32,249 bases of DNA from Alphaproteobacteria bacterium. GTDB taxonomy: Bacteria; Pseudomonadota; Alphaproteobacteria; UBA9219. The notes under the pieces were generated by a model. The model was not told where the DNA came from. It saw only the letters and a list, made by a program, of their open reading frames with translations, and made no database searches. Positions 15,543 to 24,067 of this stretch are shown here, in pieces. A program made the position numbers and the translations under genes. The number at the start of each line of letters is the position of its first letter. The first letter of the stretch is position 1. Location: positions 1 through 32,249 of the forward strand of contig JAGWIK010000021.1 in NCBI GenBank assembly GCA_028866275.1. The letters are read 5' to 3'.

Positions 15543-15635
15543 GATATGGGGCGCATTCTGAGGGGCACGATCAGGATGATCGGGTTTTACAAACCCCAGG
15601 ACAGGGTGTAATCTCCGCCGCGGAGAAGGAAGCCC

Positions 15636-15872
15636 ATGGTCGATTCGATTTCAAACGTCCCCAGTTCGGTATCGTTGCAGCGCGCGCAAACCGCCGCCAG
15701 CACCGCCCTGCGCAACAACAATGTCGGCACGACCACCATTATTCAGGCGCAGCGCGCATCGAACGCCACCGCGCCGATCACCACGGCTTTGGCCGTGCCG
15801 CAATCGGCCAAGACCGGCGGGTCGGGCAATGTCAAGGTGCCGCGCGGCAGCCTCGTCGACGTTTTGGCGTAG
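15636..15872 (+). CDS. Small 78-aa protein, unrecognised
   Basis: A 78-aa polar protein rich in Ala, Ser, Thr and Asn, starting MVDSISNVPSSVSLQRAQTA. The N-terminal half looks helical and the C-terminal half is low complexity. A strong GGAGAAGGA site precedes the ATG, and a CtrA-type box is upstream, so it is probably a real gene under cell-cycle or motility control. No family is recognised. It has no signal peptide or membrane helix. It is the only plus-strand gene between the phage operon and mltG. Confidence 0.6.
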   Translation: MVDSISNVPSSVSLQRAQTAASTALRNNNVGTTTIIQAQRASNATAPITTALAVPQSAKTGGSGNVKVPRGSLVDVLA

Positions 15873-15921
15873 CTGTTTTCCTTCGGCTTCGGTTTTTCGT
15901 CTTTCATAATGCATAAAAGGC

Positions 15922-15949
15922 CTGGATCCCGGCTTGCGCCGGGATGACG
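15922..15949. repeat. REP-like palindrome
   Basis: ATCCCGGC and GCCGGGAT pair around TTGC. The unit matches 17151-17177. Translated on the minus strand it gives the VIPAQAGIQ peptide string, a known by-product of this dispersed repeat class. It sits in the 212-bp gap 15873-16084 with no gene. Confidence 0.85.
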
Positions 15950-16102
15950 CTTTCTGCTGCGCGGGATGGAAAGCGGTTGGCGTAACGAAGGTGCTTCCCT
16001 TTATTGTTCAAGAAAGCAGGTGGGATGCCCGACTGCGCCGAGATGATGTTTTTTGCTGCGCGGGTTTCGGTGCGTAGGGCGGGATTAAAAGCGGTTGGCG
16101 TT
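15922..16102. repeat. Diverged tandem duplication: REP unit plus lipoprotein gene end
   Basis: Segment 15931-15983 and segment 16031-16102 share, in the same order, GCGCCG.GATGA, TTGCTGCGCGGG-type (TCTGCTGCGCGGG in the first) and AAAGCGGTTGGCGT. The second copy carries a degenerate palindrome and contains the last codons of the lipoprotein gene. The first copy looks like a duplicated gene end. Confidence 0.55.
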
Positions 16103-16495
16103 GACGCAATTGGCGACGGCATAGCCGCATTGTTCGTTGGGCGCGAACAGGCTGTCGGACGGGCCGATGTAATTGACCCGCGTGACGATGCCGTCGGTCA
16201 TGACGATGTCGACGGTGCAATCGCTTCTGTCGCGCGTATTGTTATGCAGGCTCAGGCTGCCGATTTTCTGCGTTTCGCTTTGGCTGTCGCCGCTGCCGTC
16301 GGTTGACGGATAGGCCCAGACTTCGGTGTTGCCGGCATGCGCTTTCTTTTTCGGGATGCCCATGCAGGCCAGCACGTCTTGACGCGACATGTCGAGCATG
16401 TGCGTTTTGGCGGCGGCGGCATCGTCGGAACGCTGCATCGCGGCGCAGGCGGCGAGCAGGGGGATGAAGGCGATCAAGGCGAGGCGGGGATGCAT
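16085..16495 (-). CDS. Small BamE/SmpA-like lipoprotein
   Basis: A 136-aa protein with a lipoprotein signal: a short charged start, a hydrophobic run (LALIAFIPLL) and a lipobox LAAC with the lipidated Cys at 17. The segment SRQDVLACMGIPKKK, followed by TEVWAYPSTD, has the 'dV....G.P....g.e.W.Y' rhythm of BamE/SmpA-fold proteins. Five further cysteines and a late conserved-looking NEQCGYAVANCVN suggest disulfides in the periplasm. The reading frame continues upstream but only as antisense-like sequence. The fold call is tentative; the lipoprotein call is firm. Confidence 0.75.
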   Translation of the reverse strand: MHPRLALIAFIPLLAACAAMQRSDDAAAAKTHMLDMSRQDVLACMGIPKKKAHAGNTEVWAYPSTDGSGDSQSETQKIGSLSLHNNTRDRSDCTVDIVMTDGIVTRVNYIGPSDSLFAPNEQCGYAVANCVNANRF

Positions 16496-16536
16496 GCGGC
16501 ATTGTTGCCGTGTCGCCGCGTGTCTGTAAATGGGAT

Positions 16537-17049
16537 TTATTTTCCCATCCCGTAATGGCGGGCCAGTTGCGACAGGCCTTCTTGCAGCGCGGGGATGTCG
16601 CGGGGCGCGGGCTGCATGTCGTGGCAGATGACGGCGACGGTGACAGCGCCCGCGCGCAGCGGCAGGGCGGCGAGCGCGTTGCGCCAGCGGCGGTAGGCTG
16701 CTTCCTCGCCGTCGCTGCGTTCGCGTTCGGCGCGGAAAAAATCGCGCGCATTGGCCATGCCGCTGTAACTCGCCACGGTGCGCGACGCGATGGCGGCGGC
16801 GTGATAATCGGATTTGAAGCGCATGGCGGCGTCGGTTTGCACGGGCGTGACGATGTTGCGTAACGCGAGGATGTCGATCAGATGTTCTTCGGTCGCGCGG
16901 GCGGCGACAATGCCCGCGCGGGCGGTCAGTTCCAGCGCGCGGCCCGAATGTTGCCACCGTTCGGCGGGGCCGTGATCGCCGCCGCCCGCGATTTTGCGGA
17001 ATCTTTTGTCGGTGGAAACGGGGGCGCGGCGGGAACGGGACGGGGGCAT
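16537..17049 (-). CDS. Possible DUF6456-related regulator
   Basis: A 170-aa soluble protein starting MPPSRSRRAPVSTDKRF. The ATG at 17049 is chosen for a GAGGA site seven bases upstream; an in-frame start at 17121 also exists. The central region (about 40-125) is helical. The C-terminus (VAVICHDMQPAPRDIPALQE, then GLSQLARHYGMGK) resembles the end of DUF6456, a helical domain of alphaproteobacterial DNA-binding proteins that usually ends in 'LD.LA.HYG'. The usual helix-turn-helix partner is not seen. It is 41 bases upstream of the lipoprotein gene on the same strand. The family call is weak. Confidence 0.55.
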   Translation of the reverse strand: MPPSRSRRAPVSTDKRFRKIAGGGDHGPAERWQHSGRALELTARAGIVAARATEEHLIDILALRNIVTPVQTDAAMRFKSDYHAAAIASRTVASYSGMANARDFFRAERERSDGEEAAYRRWRNALAALPLRAGAVTVAVICHDMQPAPRDIPALQEGLSQLARHYGMGK

Positions 17050-17150
17050 GGGCGGATCCTCGGGGCTGGGGTGGGCCGGAACAAGGATTTGTGATTTATC
17101 CCATTGCCTGTTTTTTGTCAAGGAAGTTTCCCACTATCGGGCCGGGTTTT

Positions 17151-17177
17151 CTGGATCCCGGCTTGCGCCGGGATGAC
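17151..17177. repeat. REP-like palindrome
   Basis: An ATCCCGGC/GCCGGGAT stem around TTGC, nearly identical to 15922-15949. It sits 7 bases beyond the 3' end of the nucleotidyltransferase gene, in the 135-bp gap before the DUF6456-like gene. Confidence 0.85.
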
Positions 17178-17184
17178 GACGGAT

Positions 17185-18381
17185 CTATCGGGCACATGTC
17201 TGTGCGTAGGCGAGGCACGCCGCGCGGTCGGGGCGGAAATCGGACATAATCCACCATTGTTCGGTTTCGCGGAGGATGTCGCCCATTCGCGGGCCGGGCT
17301 GGACGCCGAGTTTGAGGAGATCTTCGCCTTTGACCGGGAAGGCGGGATTTTCCCAGGCGCCGATAGTTTGACATGCGGCGTCGAGGGGGTCGTCGAGCAG
17401 GGCCAGCGCGGCGCGGCAATGGTCGGGATTATGGCGATAGAGGATGCGGCGCAACGGTATAGGGTCGAGATGGCCGCGCAATTGCGCGGGCAGGGTCGCA
17501 TAGGCGCGCAAGGCGTCGCCGTCGCGCGTCGACAGTTTGAGCCGCGCGGCCACGGCGGTTGCGGTTTTATCATCCGGCGGCAGCAGGGCGGCGAGGCGCA
17601 GCAGCGCGTCGGGCGGCGCGTTTTTGGCGAGAAGATGGCGCAGGCGCGCGACATCGGCGGCTTCGGGCGTGAAGGCGCGGGTCACGCCGCATTCCATCAT
17701 CAATTGCCATGCCGGCGCGGGGTCGGGCGCGGCCAGCAGTTTCAGCGTTTCGCGCGCGACGCGTTCCGCCGACAAACGCGGCATCAGGGCGGCGAGGGCG
17801 CGGCAGGCAGCAAGCGCGTCGGGGTCGGCGTCGCCGCGTCCGAACCAGGCGTAAAAACGGAAGAAGCGCAAAATACGCAAGACGTCTTCGCGGATGCGGG
17901 CGGAGGCGTCGCCGATAAAACGCACGCGGCCCGCGCGGGCGTCGTCGATGCCGTTGAAATAGTCGTAAACCGCGCCGTCGCCGTCGGCGTACAGCGCGTT
18001 GAAGGTAAAGTCGCGCCGCGCCGCGTCGGCGCGCCAGTCTGTGGTAAAGGCGACATCGGCGTGGCGGCCGTCGGTGGCGACGTCGCGGCGCAGCGTGGTG
18101 ATTTCATAGCCTTTATGGTCGATTACGGCGGTGACGGTGCCGTGGGCGAGGCCGGTGGGCACCGACTTGATGCCGTGCGCGGCCAGAATATCCATGACCT
18201 GTTGCGGCGGCAGGGTCGCGGCCATGTCGATATCGCCCGCGGCGCGGTTCATGACGATGTCGCGCACCGCGCCGCCGACGATGCGGGCTTCGCCGCCGCT
18301 GTGGCGCAGCGCGTCCATGATGCGCCGCACGGCGGGGGTCAGGATGAGGTCGCGTTGCGGCGGCGCGAGGAAGGCGGTCAT
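17185..18381 (-). CDS. CCA-adding enzyme / poly(A) polymerase family nucleotidyltransferase
   Basis: A 398-aa class II nucleotidyltransferase. The signature GGAVRD (36-41) and the catalytic Asp pair D50/D52 in GDIDMA are intact. The nucleotide-binding motif RRDFTFNALY (122-131) and the EDVLRILRFFRFYA segment (165-178) follow, then a helical C-terminal body. It most likely adds or repairs the CCA end of tRNAs. The start at 18381 overlaps the stop of the HAD gene (ATGA), so the two are translationally coupled. The length is normal for alphaproteobacterial members. A NUDIX gene, often adjacent in this class, is absent here. Confidence 0.93.
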   Translation of the reverse strand: MTAFLAPPQRDLILTPAVRRIMDALRHSGGEARIVGGAVRDIVMNRAAGDIDMAATLPPQQVMDILAAHGIKSVPTGLAHGTVTAVIDHKGYEITTLRRDVATDGRHADVAFTTDWRADAARRDFTFNALYADGDGAVYDYFNGIDDARAGRVRFIGDASARIREDVLRILRFFRFYAWFGRGDADPDALAACRALAALMPRLSAERVARETLKLLAAPDPAPAWQLMMECGVTRAFTPEAADVARLRHLLAKNAPPDALLRLAALLPPDDKTATAVAARLKLSTRDGDALRAYATLPAQLRGHLDPIPLRRILYRHNPDHCRAALALLDDPLDAACQTIGAWENPAFPVKGEDLLKLGVQPGPRMGDILRETEQWWIMSDFRPDRAACLAYAQTCAR

Positions 18382-18983
18382 GACACGATGATGCGGTGGC
18401 GCACGAGCTGCATCATCGGCACGTCGTGCGGGTAATTGCCATAGGCCCAGCCGGTGTCGAACGGGCCGTGGGCGTCCAGCCACGCCTTGACGCGTTCGGC
18501 TTTGACGGCGCGCACGCAATTGCCGTTGACCATCTCGCCCGTCACCACGCCGTTTTCGACGCCGATATCGGTGCAGATCAGCGCGTCATAGGGCACGTCG
18601 AGCGCGGCGGCGCGCAGCATGGCGGGCAGGTAGAGATCGAGCCCGCCCGAGGCGATGACGATGGTGTCGCCGTGGGCGCGGTGGTCGCGCAACGCGTCCA
18701 GAACCGGTTTGTTGGCGGTTTGCCATGCCGCGGCGCGCGTCGCGGCGTCGGCAAGGTCGGCGATTTTTTTGCCGCCCAGCAATGTGCGGATGAGGCGGGA
18801 TTTGAGAAAGGTGCGCGTTTCGGGTTTGTGGCCGCGCGCGCGTGCGGCGGCCAGTGCGGCAGCGGCCTTGGCCAGCGCGGCGGCGGTCGCCGCCGTGCCG
18901 GCGACGAAAGCAAGATAGGGCATGAAGCTGTCGCCCGTGATCAGCGTGTGGTCGAAATCGAAAATGGCAACGGATTTGGGCAA
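18378..18983 (-). CDS. HAD-IB family phosphatase
   Basis: A 201-aa haloacid dehalogenase superfamily protein. Motif I is IFDFDHTL (nucleophile D9, acid D11). A helical cap follows, then motif II IASGGLDLYLPAML, the VTGEMVNGNCVRAVKAERV region that supplies the motif III Lys, and motif IV GNYPHDVPMM, where Asn stands in place of the first Asp. This is the SerB-like subfamily IB layout. The substrate is unknown; phosphoserine or a phospholipid headgroup precursor are both possible. It is transcribed divergently from mltG and overlaps the downstream nucleotidyltransferase by four bases. Confidence 0.85.
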   Translation of the reverse strand: MPKSVAIFDFDHTLITGDSFMPYLAFVAGTAATAAALAKAAAALAAARARGHKPETRTFLKSRLIRTLLGGKKIADLADAATRAAAWQTANKPVLDALRDHRAHGDTIVIASGGLDLYLPAMLRAAALDVPYDALICTDIGVENGVVTGEMVNGNCVRAVKAERVKAWLDAHGPFDTGWAYGNYPHDVPMMQLVRHRIIVS

Positions 18984-19053
18984 GGTTATTTTCCTTATTC
19001 TTGACCTTGTCCCGTTATATCATCATGTTGGGGTCAGGGAATTCCAAAAACGC

Positions 19054-20070
19054 ATGAAACGCTTGTTCTGCAAAAAAACCGGATCGACCGGACATGCCGC
19101 GCGGCTGATGCTGACGCTGGCCGTCATGGCCGGATTCGCGGGGGCCGTGGGCGCGGGCGTCGGGATGGTCGCGCCGGGGCCTTTGGCGGCGGGCAAGACG
19201 GTGATTGTCGCGCATGGCGAACGCGCCGCGGCTATTGCCGGGCAATTGGCCGATGCCGGGGCGGTTTATGCCGGCCCGTTGTTTCATATCGCGGCGCGGC
19301 TGGTCGCGCCGGGGCATTTGATGGCGGGCGAATATGACATCCCCGCCCATGCCAGCCCGTTGGATATCGCGCGCATGATGCGCGACGGCAAGTCTGTCGT
19401 GCGGCTGTTCACGGTCGCCGAAGGGTTGACGTCGGCGGAAGTCGTCGCGCTTTTGAACAAGGATGCCGCCCTGACCGGCGACGTGGCGGCGATACCGCCC
19501 GACGGGTCGTTATTGCCCGAAACCTATCGCTATGATTTCGGCGATACGCGGGCGTCCCTGATCGCCCGCATGCAAAAGGGCATGCGCGAAAAACTGGCGG
19601 CGTTATGGGCGGCGCGCGACGGCGATGTGCCGCTGGCGTCGCCGCAACAGGCGGTGATTCTGGCGTCTGTCGTCGAAAAGGAAACGGCCAGACCGGAAGA
19701 ACGGCCGCGCATCGCGGGCGTGTTTTACAACCGGCTGCGTATCGGCATGCGGTTGCAGTCCGACCCCACGGTGATTTATGCGTTGACGCATGGCGCGGGC
19801 GATCTGGGACGGGCTTTGACGCATGGGGATCTGGCGGTCAATTCGCCTTATAACACTTATGTGGCCGATGGATTGCCGCCGGGGCCGATATGCAACCCCG
19901 GCGCGGCGTCTTTGCTGGCCGTTTTGCATCCCGAACATAATGATTATTTATATTTCGTCGCCGATGGCAGCGGCGGGCATGCGTTCGCCGCCAGCCTGAA
20001 GGCGCAGGACGACAATATCAATCATTGGCATGCCGCGACGGAGAGCAAGGCCACGGGGAAACGGAAATGA
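19054..20070 (+). CDS. mltG: Endolytic murein transglycosylase MltG
   Basis: A 338-aa inner-membrane enzyme that cuts nascent glycan strands and limits their length. It has one N-terminal membrane helix (about 17-40), a LysM-like region, the conserved VAEGLTSAEV (121-130), LLPETYRYD, and the catalytic Glu in ASVVEKETARPEER (E208). Later motifs FYNRLRIGMRLQSDPTVIY, NSPYNTY and GLPPGPICNPG are all present. The start at 19054 has no strong Shine-Dalgarno; the frame is open upstream, but antisense to the HAD gene. Its stop overlaps the YggS gene start (ATGA). fabF, its frequent upstream partner, is not present. Confidence 0.95.
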   Translation: MKRLFCKKTGSTGHAARLMLTLAVMAGFAGAVGAGVGMVAPGPLAAGKTVIVAHGERAAAIAGQLADAGAVYAGPLFHIAARLVAPGHLMAGEYDIPAHASPLDIARMMRDGKSVVRLFTVAEGLTSAEVVALLNKDAALTGDVAAIPPDGSLLPETYRYDFGDTRASLIARMQKGMREKLAALWAARDGDVPLASPQQAVILASVVEKETARPEERPRIAGVFYNRLRIGMRLQSDPTVIYALTHGAGDLGRALTHGDLAVNSPYNTYVADGLPPGPICNPGAASLLAVLHPEHNDYLYFVADGSGGHAFAASLKAQDDNINHWHAATESKATGKRK

Positions 20071-20714
20071 CGATTGCGGATAATCTGGCCGCAAATCTTG
20101 CCGATGTGAAGGCGCGCGCCGGCGGGGCCGCGGTCATTGCGGTCAGCAAGACGCATGGCGCCGCGGCGGTGCGCGAGGCTTTGGCCGCGGGCCAGCGGAT
20201 GTTCGGCGAGAACAGGGTTCAGGAAGCGGCGGCGAAATTTCCCGCGCTGCGCCGCGATTATCCCGATATCGAATTGCATCTGATCGGCCCGTTGCAGACC
20301 AACAAGGCGCGCGACGCGGTCGGGTTGTTCGACGTCATTCAGACGGTGGATCGTGAACATCTGGTCGATGCGTTGGCGGCGGCGATGGCGAAAACCGGAC
20401 GGCGTCCGCGTTTTTACGTTGAAGTCAATATCGGCGCGGAGCCGCAAAAAGCCGGAGTTGCGCCGACGGCGGTGGGCGCGTTTCTGGATTATTGCCGCGC
20501 CGCCGGCGTGGCGATTTCGGGTTTGATGTGCATTCCGCCGCAGGGCGTGGATCCGCGGCCTTTTTTTACGCGGATGCGGGATTTGGCGGCGCAATATGAT
20601 TTGCCGCATGTGAGTATGGGGATGAGCGGCGATTTCGAGATTGCGGTCGCGTGCGGCGCAACAGAAGTCAGGGTGGGGACGGCGATTTTCGGGGCGCGGG
20701 CGGGCGCGGCGTGA
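20067..20714 (+). CDS. YggS family pyridoxal phosphate homeostasis protein
   Basis: A 215-aa PLP-binding alanine racemase-like barrel (PLPBP/YggS/PROSC). The PLP Lys is K28 in VIAVSKTH. The further signatures FGENRVQE, HLIGPLQTNKAR, VNIGAEPQKAG, SGLMCIPP, the phosphate-binding MGMSGDFEIAV and the terminal RVGTAIFG are intact. It has no known catalytic activity and helps maintain PLP and amino acid balance. Its start overlaps the mltG stop, so it is co-translated with mltG. Length is slightly short but normal. Confidence 0.95.
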   Translation: MTIADNLAANLADVKARAGGAAVIAVSKTHGAAAVREALAAGQRMFGENRVQEAAAKFPALRRDYPDIELHLIGPLQTNKARDAVGLFDVIQTVDREHLVDALAAAMAKTGRRPRFYVEVNIGAEPQKAGVAPTAVGAFLDYCRAAGVAISGLMCIPPQGVDPRPFFTRMRDLAAQYDLPHVSMGMSGDFEIAVACGATEVRVGTAIFGARAGAA

Positions 20715-20894
20715 TTCCGGGAAACGGGCTGGCTTGGCTATGGCTTGACTATGGCTCTGGTGACCGGGTTTTTGGAAAAGACAGCGCGTTTCCCGTTGCA
20801 ACAATTCGATTCCAACTTATCGGGAAATGCTCTAGTTTCTGTGGGAAGTCGGCCGGCAGGCCGGCGGCAGTCCATATCCAACCCCCGTTGTCCC

Positions 20895-21722
20895 ATGCCC
20901 GTCCCGTCTTTCCTGAAAAAATTCGATACCGTCAATTTGCGCCTGCGCGTGATATCGGCGGCTATTCTTATTCCCGTCACGCTGATTTGCGTGTGGCTGG
21001 GCGGTATCGCTTTCGGCGCGTTTGTGACCTGCGTCGTCACCCTGGGGCTTTACGAATGGCTGCGGCTGGTGGGGCAGAAATTCAGCGCGCGCAATATGGG
21101 GATCGCCTGCGCCATGCTGGCGGCGTTGATGACCGGCGGGTGGTTGATTTCGCCGCCTTTCGGCGCGATGCTGGGTGTCGTCGCCACGCTGGCTTTGTTC
21201 CTGTTGGCGTCGGGCGAGGATCGCGCGGGATGGATTGCGCTGGGCATTCCCTATCTGGGCGGCTCGGGGCTGGCTTTGATCGCGTTGCGCGACATTCCCG
21301 ATATCGGCGCGGCATTGGTTTTGTTTTTGCTGGTCACCGTGTGGGGCACGGATATCGGCGCTTTCGTCGCCGGCAAGATATGGGGCCGCGCCAAACTCGC
21401 GCCGTCGATCAGCCCCAGCAAGACCTGGGCCGGTCTGGCGGGCGGGATGATTCTGGCCGCCTTGTGCGGGTATATTGCCGCCGTGGTTCTGGGCGCGCGG
21501 CGTCCCGATATCGCGTTGATGTTGTCGCCCGTGCTGGCGGTGATCGCGCAGGTCGGCGATTTGTTCGAGTCGCATTTCAAGCGTCGCGCCGGCGTCAAGG
21601 AAAGCGGCGATTTGATCCCGGGGCATGGCGGCGTGCTCGACCGCGTCGACGGCCTGATTTTCGCGGGCGTGTTTTTGATTTTGTTCCAGATTTCGGTAGC
21701 GCAACAGATTGATTGGTGGTGA
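20895..21722 (+). CDS. cdsA: Phosphatidate cytidylyltransferase CdsA
   Basis: A 275-aa membrane enzyme that makes CDP-diacylglycerol from phosphatidate and CTP. It has about seven hydrophobic helices. The family signature region is present: SPSKTWAGLAGG, then DLFESHFKRRAGVKESGDL and IPGHGGVLDRVDGL, with the metal-binding acids. The ATG at 20895 is preferred over an upstream ATG at 20745 because the latter adds about 50 residues with no membrane character. The 180-bp gap 20715-20894 has no gene. uppS, which normally precedes cdsA, is absent. It is followed by dxr after three bases. Confidence 0.95.
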   Translation: MPVPSFLKKFDTVNLRLRVISAAILIPVTLICVWLGGIAFGAFVTCVVTLGLYEWLRLVGQKFSARNMGIACAMLAALMTGGWLISPPFGAMLGVVATLALFLLASGEDRAGWIALGIPYLGGSGLALIALRDIPDIGAALVLFLLVTVWGTDIGAFVAGKIWGRAKLAPSISPSKTWAGLAGGMILAALCGYIAAVVLGARRPDIALMLSPVLAVIAQVGDLFESHFKRRAGVKESGDLIPGHGGVLDRVDGLIFAGVFLILFQISVAQQIDWW

Positions 21723-21725
21723 GGT

Positions 21726-22925
21726 ATGAGTTCGGTTCATAAGGCGGTTTCCGCGGCGCAACGCCGCAAGGTGGCGATTCTGGGATCGACCGGATCGGTC
21801 GGGCAGCAGACGGTCGATTTGTTGGCGCGCGCGGCGGATGATTACGAAGTGGTCGCGTTGACCGCCAACAAAAACGCCGGAAAACTGGCGGAACAGGCCA
21901 AGGCATTGCGGGCGGGCATGGCCGTCGTTGCCGATGATGCGCAATATGGCGCGTTGAAGGATGCGCTGGCCGGAACTGGTATCAAGGCTGCCGCGGGCGC
22001 GCAGGCCGTGATCGAGGCGGCGCAGGCCGACAGCGATTGGGTGATGTCGGCGATCGTCGGCGCGGCGGGGTTGCCGGGCACGCTGGCGGCGGCGCGGCGC
22101 GGGGCGACGATTGCCTTTGCCAACAAGGAAACGCTGGTTTGCGCCGGGCCGTTGATGATGAAGATGGTGGCGGAATGCGGCGCGACCCTGTTGCCGGTGG
22201 ACAGCGAACATAACGCCATTTATCAGGTTTTCGATTTCGACCATCGCGACGGCATCGCGCGGTTGATTTTGACGGCGTCGGGCGGGCCGTTCCGCACCGC
22301 GTCGCGCGCCGAGATGGAGCGCGTCACGCCCGAACAGGCGGTCAGGCATCCGGTGTGGAGCATGGGCGCGAAAATTTCCATCGACAGCGCGACCTTGATG
22401 AACAAGGCGTTGGAAGTCATCGAGGCGCATTTCCTGTTCCAGATGCCGCGCGAACAGATCGACGTTCTGGTGCATCCGCAATCGGTCATCCACAGCATGG
22501 TGGAATATAAAGACGGGTCGGTGCTGGCGCAGCTCGGTTCGCCCGACATGCGGACGCCGATCGGCTATTGCCTGGCCTGGCCCGACCGTATGGAAACGCC
22601 GGTGCCGCGGCTCGATCTGGCCAAGGTGGCGCAGCTGACATTTGAGAATCCGGACCCCGTCAAATTTCCGGCTTTGCGTTTCGCGCAGGAGGCGATGCGG
22701 CTGGGCGGCACGGCACCCGCGGTTCTGAGCGCGGCCAACGAAGTCGCGGTGCAGGCGTTTTTGGACAAGCGCATCGGGTTTCTGGACATCGAACGCGTGA
22801 ATGAAGCGGTGATGGCGGCGATGCCCGCCCTTGAATTGACGGGGCTTGATATGCTGGCCGACGCCGATGCGCAGGCGCGGAAGCGCGCCGCGGATATTGT
22901 CGCGGCGACGAAAGGGCGCGCATGA
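21726..22925 (+). CDS. dxr: 1-deoxy-D-xylulose 5-phosphate reductoisomerase
   Basis: A 399-aa enzyme of the MEP isoprenoid pathway that converts DXP to MEP using NADPH. The dinucleotide-binding loop is GSTGSVGQQT (20-29). The metal ligands lie in VDSEHNAIYQV (D159, E161), and the active-site loop SGGPFRT (185-191) and the NKET motif (FANKETLV) are present. The C-terminal helical domain is complete. A GTGAGGT site precedes the ATG. It overlaps aroB by four bases (ATGA). In most proteobacteria rseP follows dxr; here aroB does. Confidence 0.97.
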   Translation: MSSVHKAVSAAQRRKVAILGSTGSVGQQTVDLLARAADDYEVVALTANKNAGKLAEQAKALRAGMAVVADDAQYGALKDALAGTGIKAAAGAQAVIEAAQADSDWVMSAIVGAAGLPGTLAAARRGATIAFANKETLVCAGPLMMKMVAECGATLLPVDSEHNAIYQVFDFDHRDGIARLILTASGGPFRTASRAEMERVTPEQAVRHPVWSMGAKISIDSATLMNKALEVIEAHFLFQMPREQIDVLVHPQSVIHSMVEYKDGSVLAQLGSPDMRTPIGYCLAWPDRMETPVPRLDLAKVAQLTFENPDPVKFPALRFAQEAMRLGGTAPAVLSAANEVAVQAFLDKRIGFLDIERVNEAVMAAMPALELTGLDMLADADAQARKRAADIVAATKGRA

Positions 22926-24067
22926 ACGCGTTGGCGGAAACCGCGCGTTTTGTTTCCGGCAAAATTTTGCGCGTCGATATTCCCCCGTCGGGCGCGACGG
23001 CTTATGACATTGTCATTGGCCACAGTATATTGGCGGAAATCGGCACGTTGCTGCGTCTGCGGCTTGGCGCGCGGCGGTGCGTGATCGTGACCGACAGCAA
23101 TGTCGAGCCGCTGTATCGCGCCCGGTGCGAGGCGCGGCTGGCCGCCAGCGGGCACGAGGTTGTGGGTTGCGTGACCTTGCCGGCGGGCGAGGCCAGCAAG
23201 GATTTCGCGCATTTGCAGAAAACGCTCAAACAGATTTTGGGCTTCGGCATCGACCGCCAAAGCATTCTGGTCGCATTGGGCGGCGGCGTGGTCGGCGATA
23301 TGACGGGGCTGGCCGGCGCCCTGGCCCTGCGCGGCGTCGGCGTCGTGCAGGTGCCGACGACCTTGTTGGCGCAGGTCGACAGCTCGGTCGGCGGCAAGAC
23401 CGGCATCGATACCGGCTACGGCAAAAACACCGTCGGCGCTTTTTCGCAGCCGAAGCTGGTCGTCGCCGATGTGGCATTGCTGGATTCATTGCCCGAACGA
23501 GAGATGCGTGCCGGTTATGCCGAGATTGTCAAATATGGCATCATTCGCGACGAGGCGTTTTTCCGTTGGTGTTTGGGCCATGGCGGCAAATTGCTGAATG
23601 GCGATCACGGCGCGCAGGTGCAGGCTATCGAGGCGAGCTGTGCCGCCAAGGCCGCCATCGTCGCCGCCGACGAACGCGAGGCCGGGGAACGCGCGCTATT
23701 GAATTTCGGCCATACTTTTGGTCATGCGATGGAAGCGGCGATGGGGTTCGGCGGCCGGTTGAATCATGGCGAGGCCGTGGCCGTCGGCATGATCTTGGCG
23801 ATGCGGTTGTCGGCGCGGCTGGGCCTGTGTTCCCCCGATGATTCCGACGCGGTGCGGATGCATCTGGCCGATGTCGGGCTGCCGGTTTCGCCGCCGCCTT
23901 TTTCGTGGAATGTCGATGAATTGATGCGTTTCATGACACAGGATAAAAAGGCCGAGAGCGGCCGTCTGACCTTGATTCTGTCGCGCGGCATCGGCAAGGC
24001 TTTCGTCGCGCGCGATGTCGATCCCGCCCCCGTGCGCCAATTATGGGAAGAGGTTTTGCCGCGATGA
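22922..24067 (+). CDS. aroB: 3-dehydroquinate synthase
   Basis: A 381-aa enzyme of the shikimate pathway that cyclises DAHP to 3-dehydroquinate, using NAD and a metal. The NAD-binding loop ALGGGVVGDMTG (118-129), the VPTTLLAQVDSSVGGKTGI block (144-162), and the metal ligands E201 (AEIVKYG), H264/H268 (NFGHTFGHA) and H282 (NHGEAVA) are all present. The start overlaps dxr and the stop overlaps the AAA+ gene, both by ATGA. aroK, its usual partner in alphaproteobacteria, is not here. Confidence 0.97.
   Translation: MNALAETARFVSGKILRVDIPPSGATAYDIVIGHSILAEIGTLLRLRLGARRCVIVTDSNVEPLYRARCEARLAASGHEVVGCVTLPAGEASKDFAHLQKTLKQILGFGIDRQSILVALGGGVVGDMTGLAGALALRGVGVVQVPTTLLAQVDSSVGGKTGIDTGYGKNTVGAFSQPKLVVADVALLDSLPEREMRAGYAEIVKYGIIRDEAFFRWCLGHGGKLLNGDHGAQVQAIEASCAAKAAIVAADEREAGERALLNFGHTFGHAMEAAMGFGGRLNHGEAVAVGMILAMRLSARLGLCSPDDSDAVRMHLADVGLPVSPPPFSWNVDELMRFMTQDKKAESGRLTLILSRGIGKAFVARDVDPAPVRQLWEEVLPR

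Noticed and set aside
17104-18435. A 443-codon plus-strand frame opposite the nucleotidyltransferase gene
   Set aside because: It is antisense to an enzyme with all catalytic motifs intact and shows only Gly/Arg/Val-rich low-information sequence.
20832-22493. A 553-codon open frame on the minus strand opposite cdsA and dxr
   Set aside because: It is antisense to two well-supported enzymes, rich in His/Arg/Gln in the way of GC-rich shadow frames, and has no recognisable motif.
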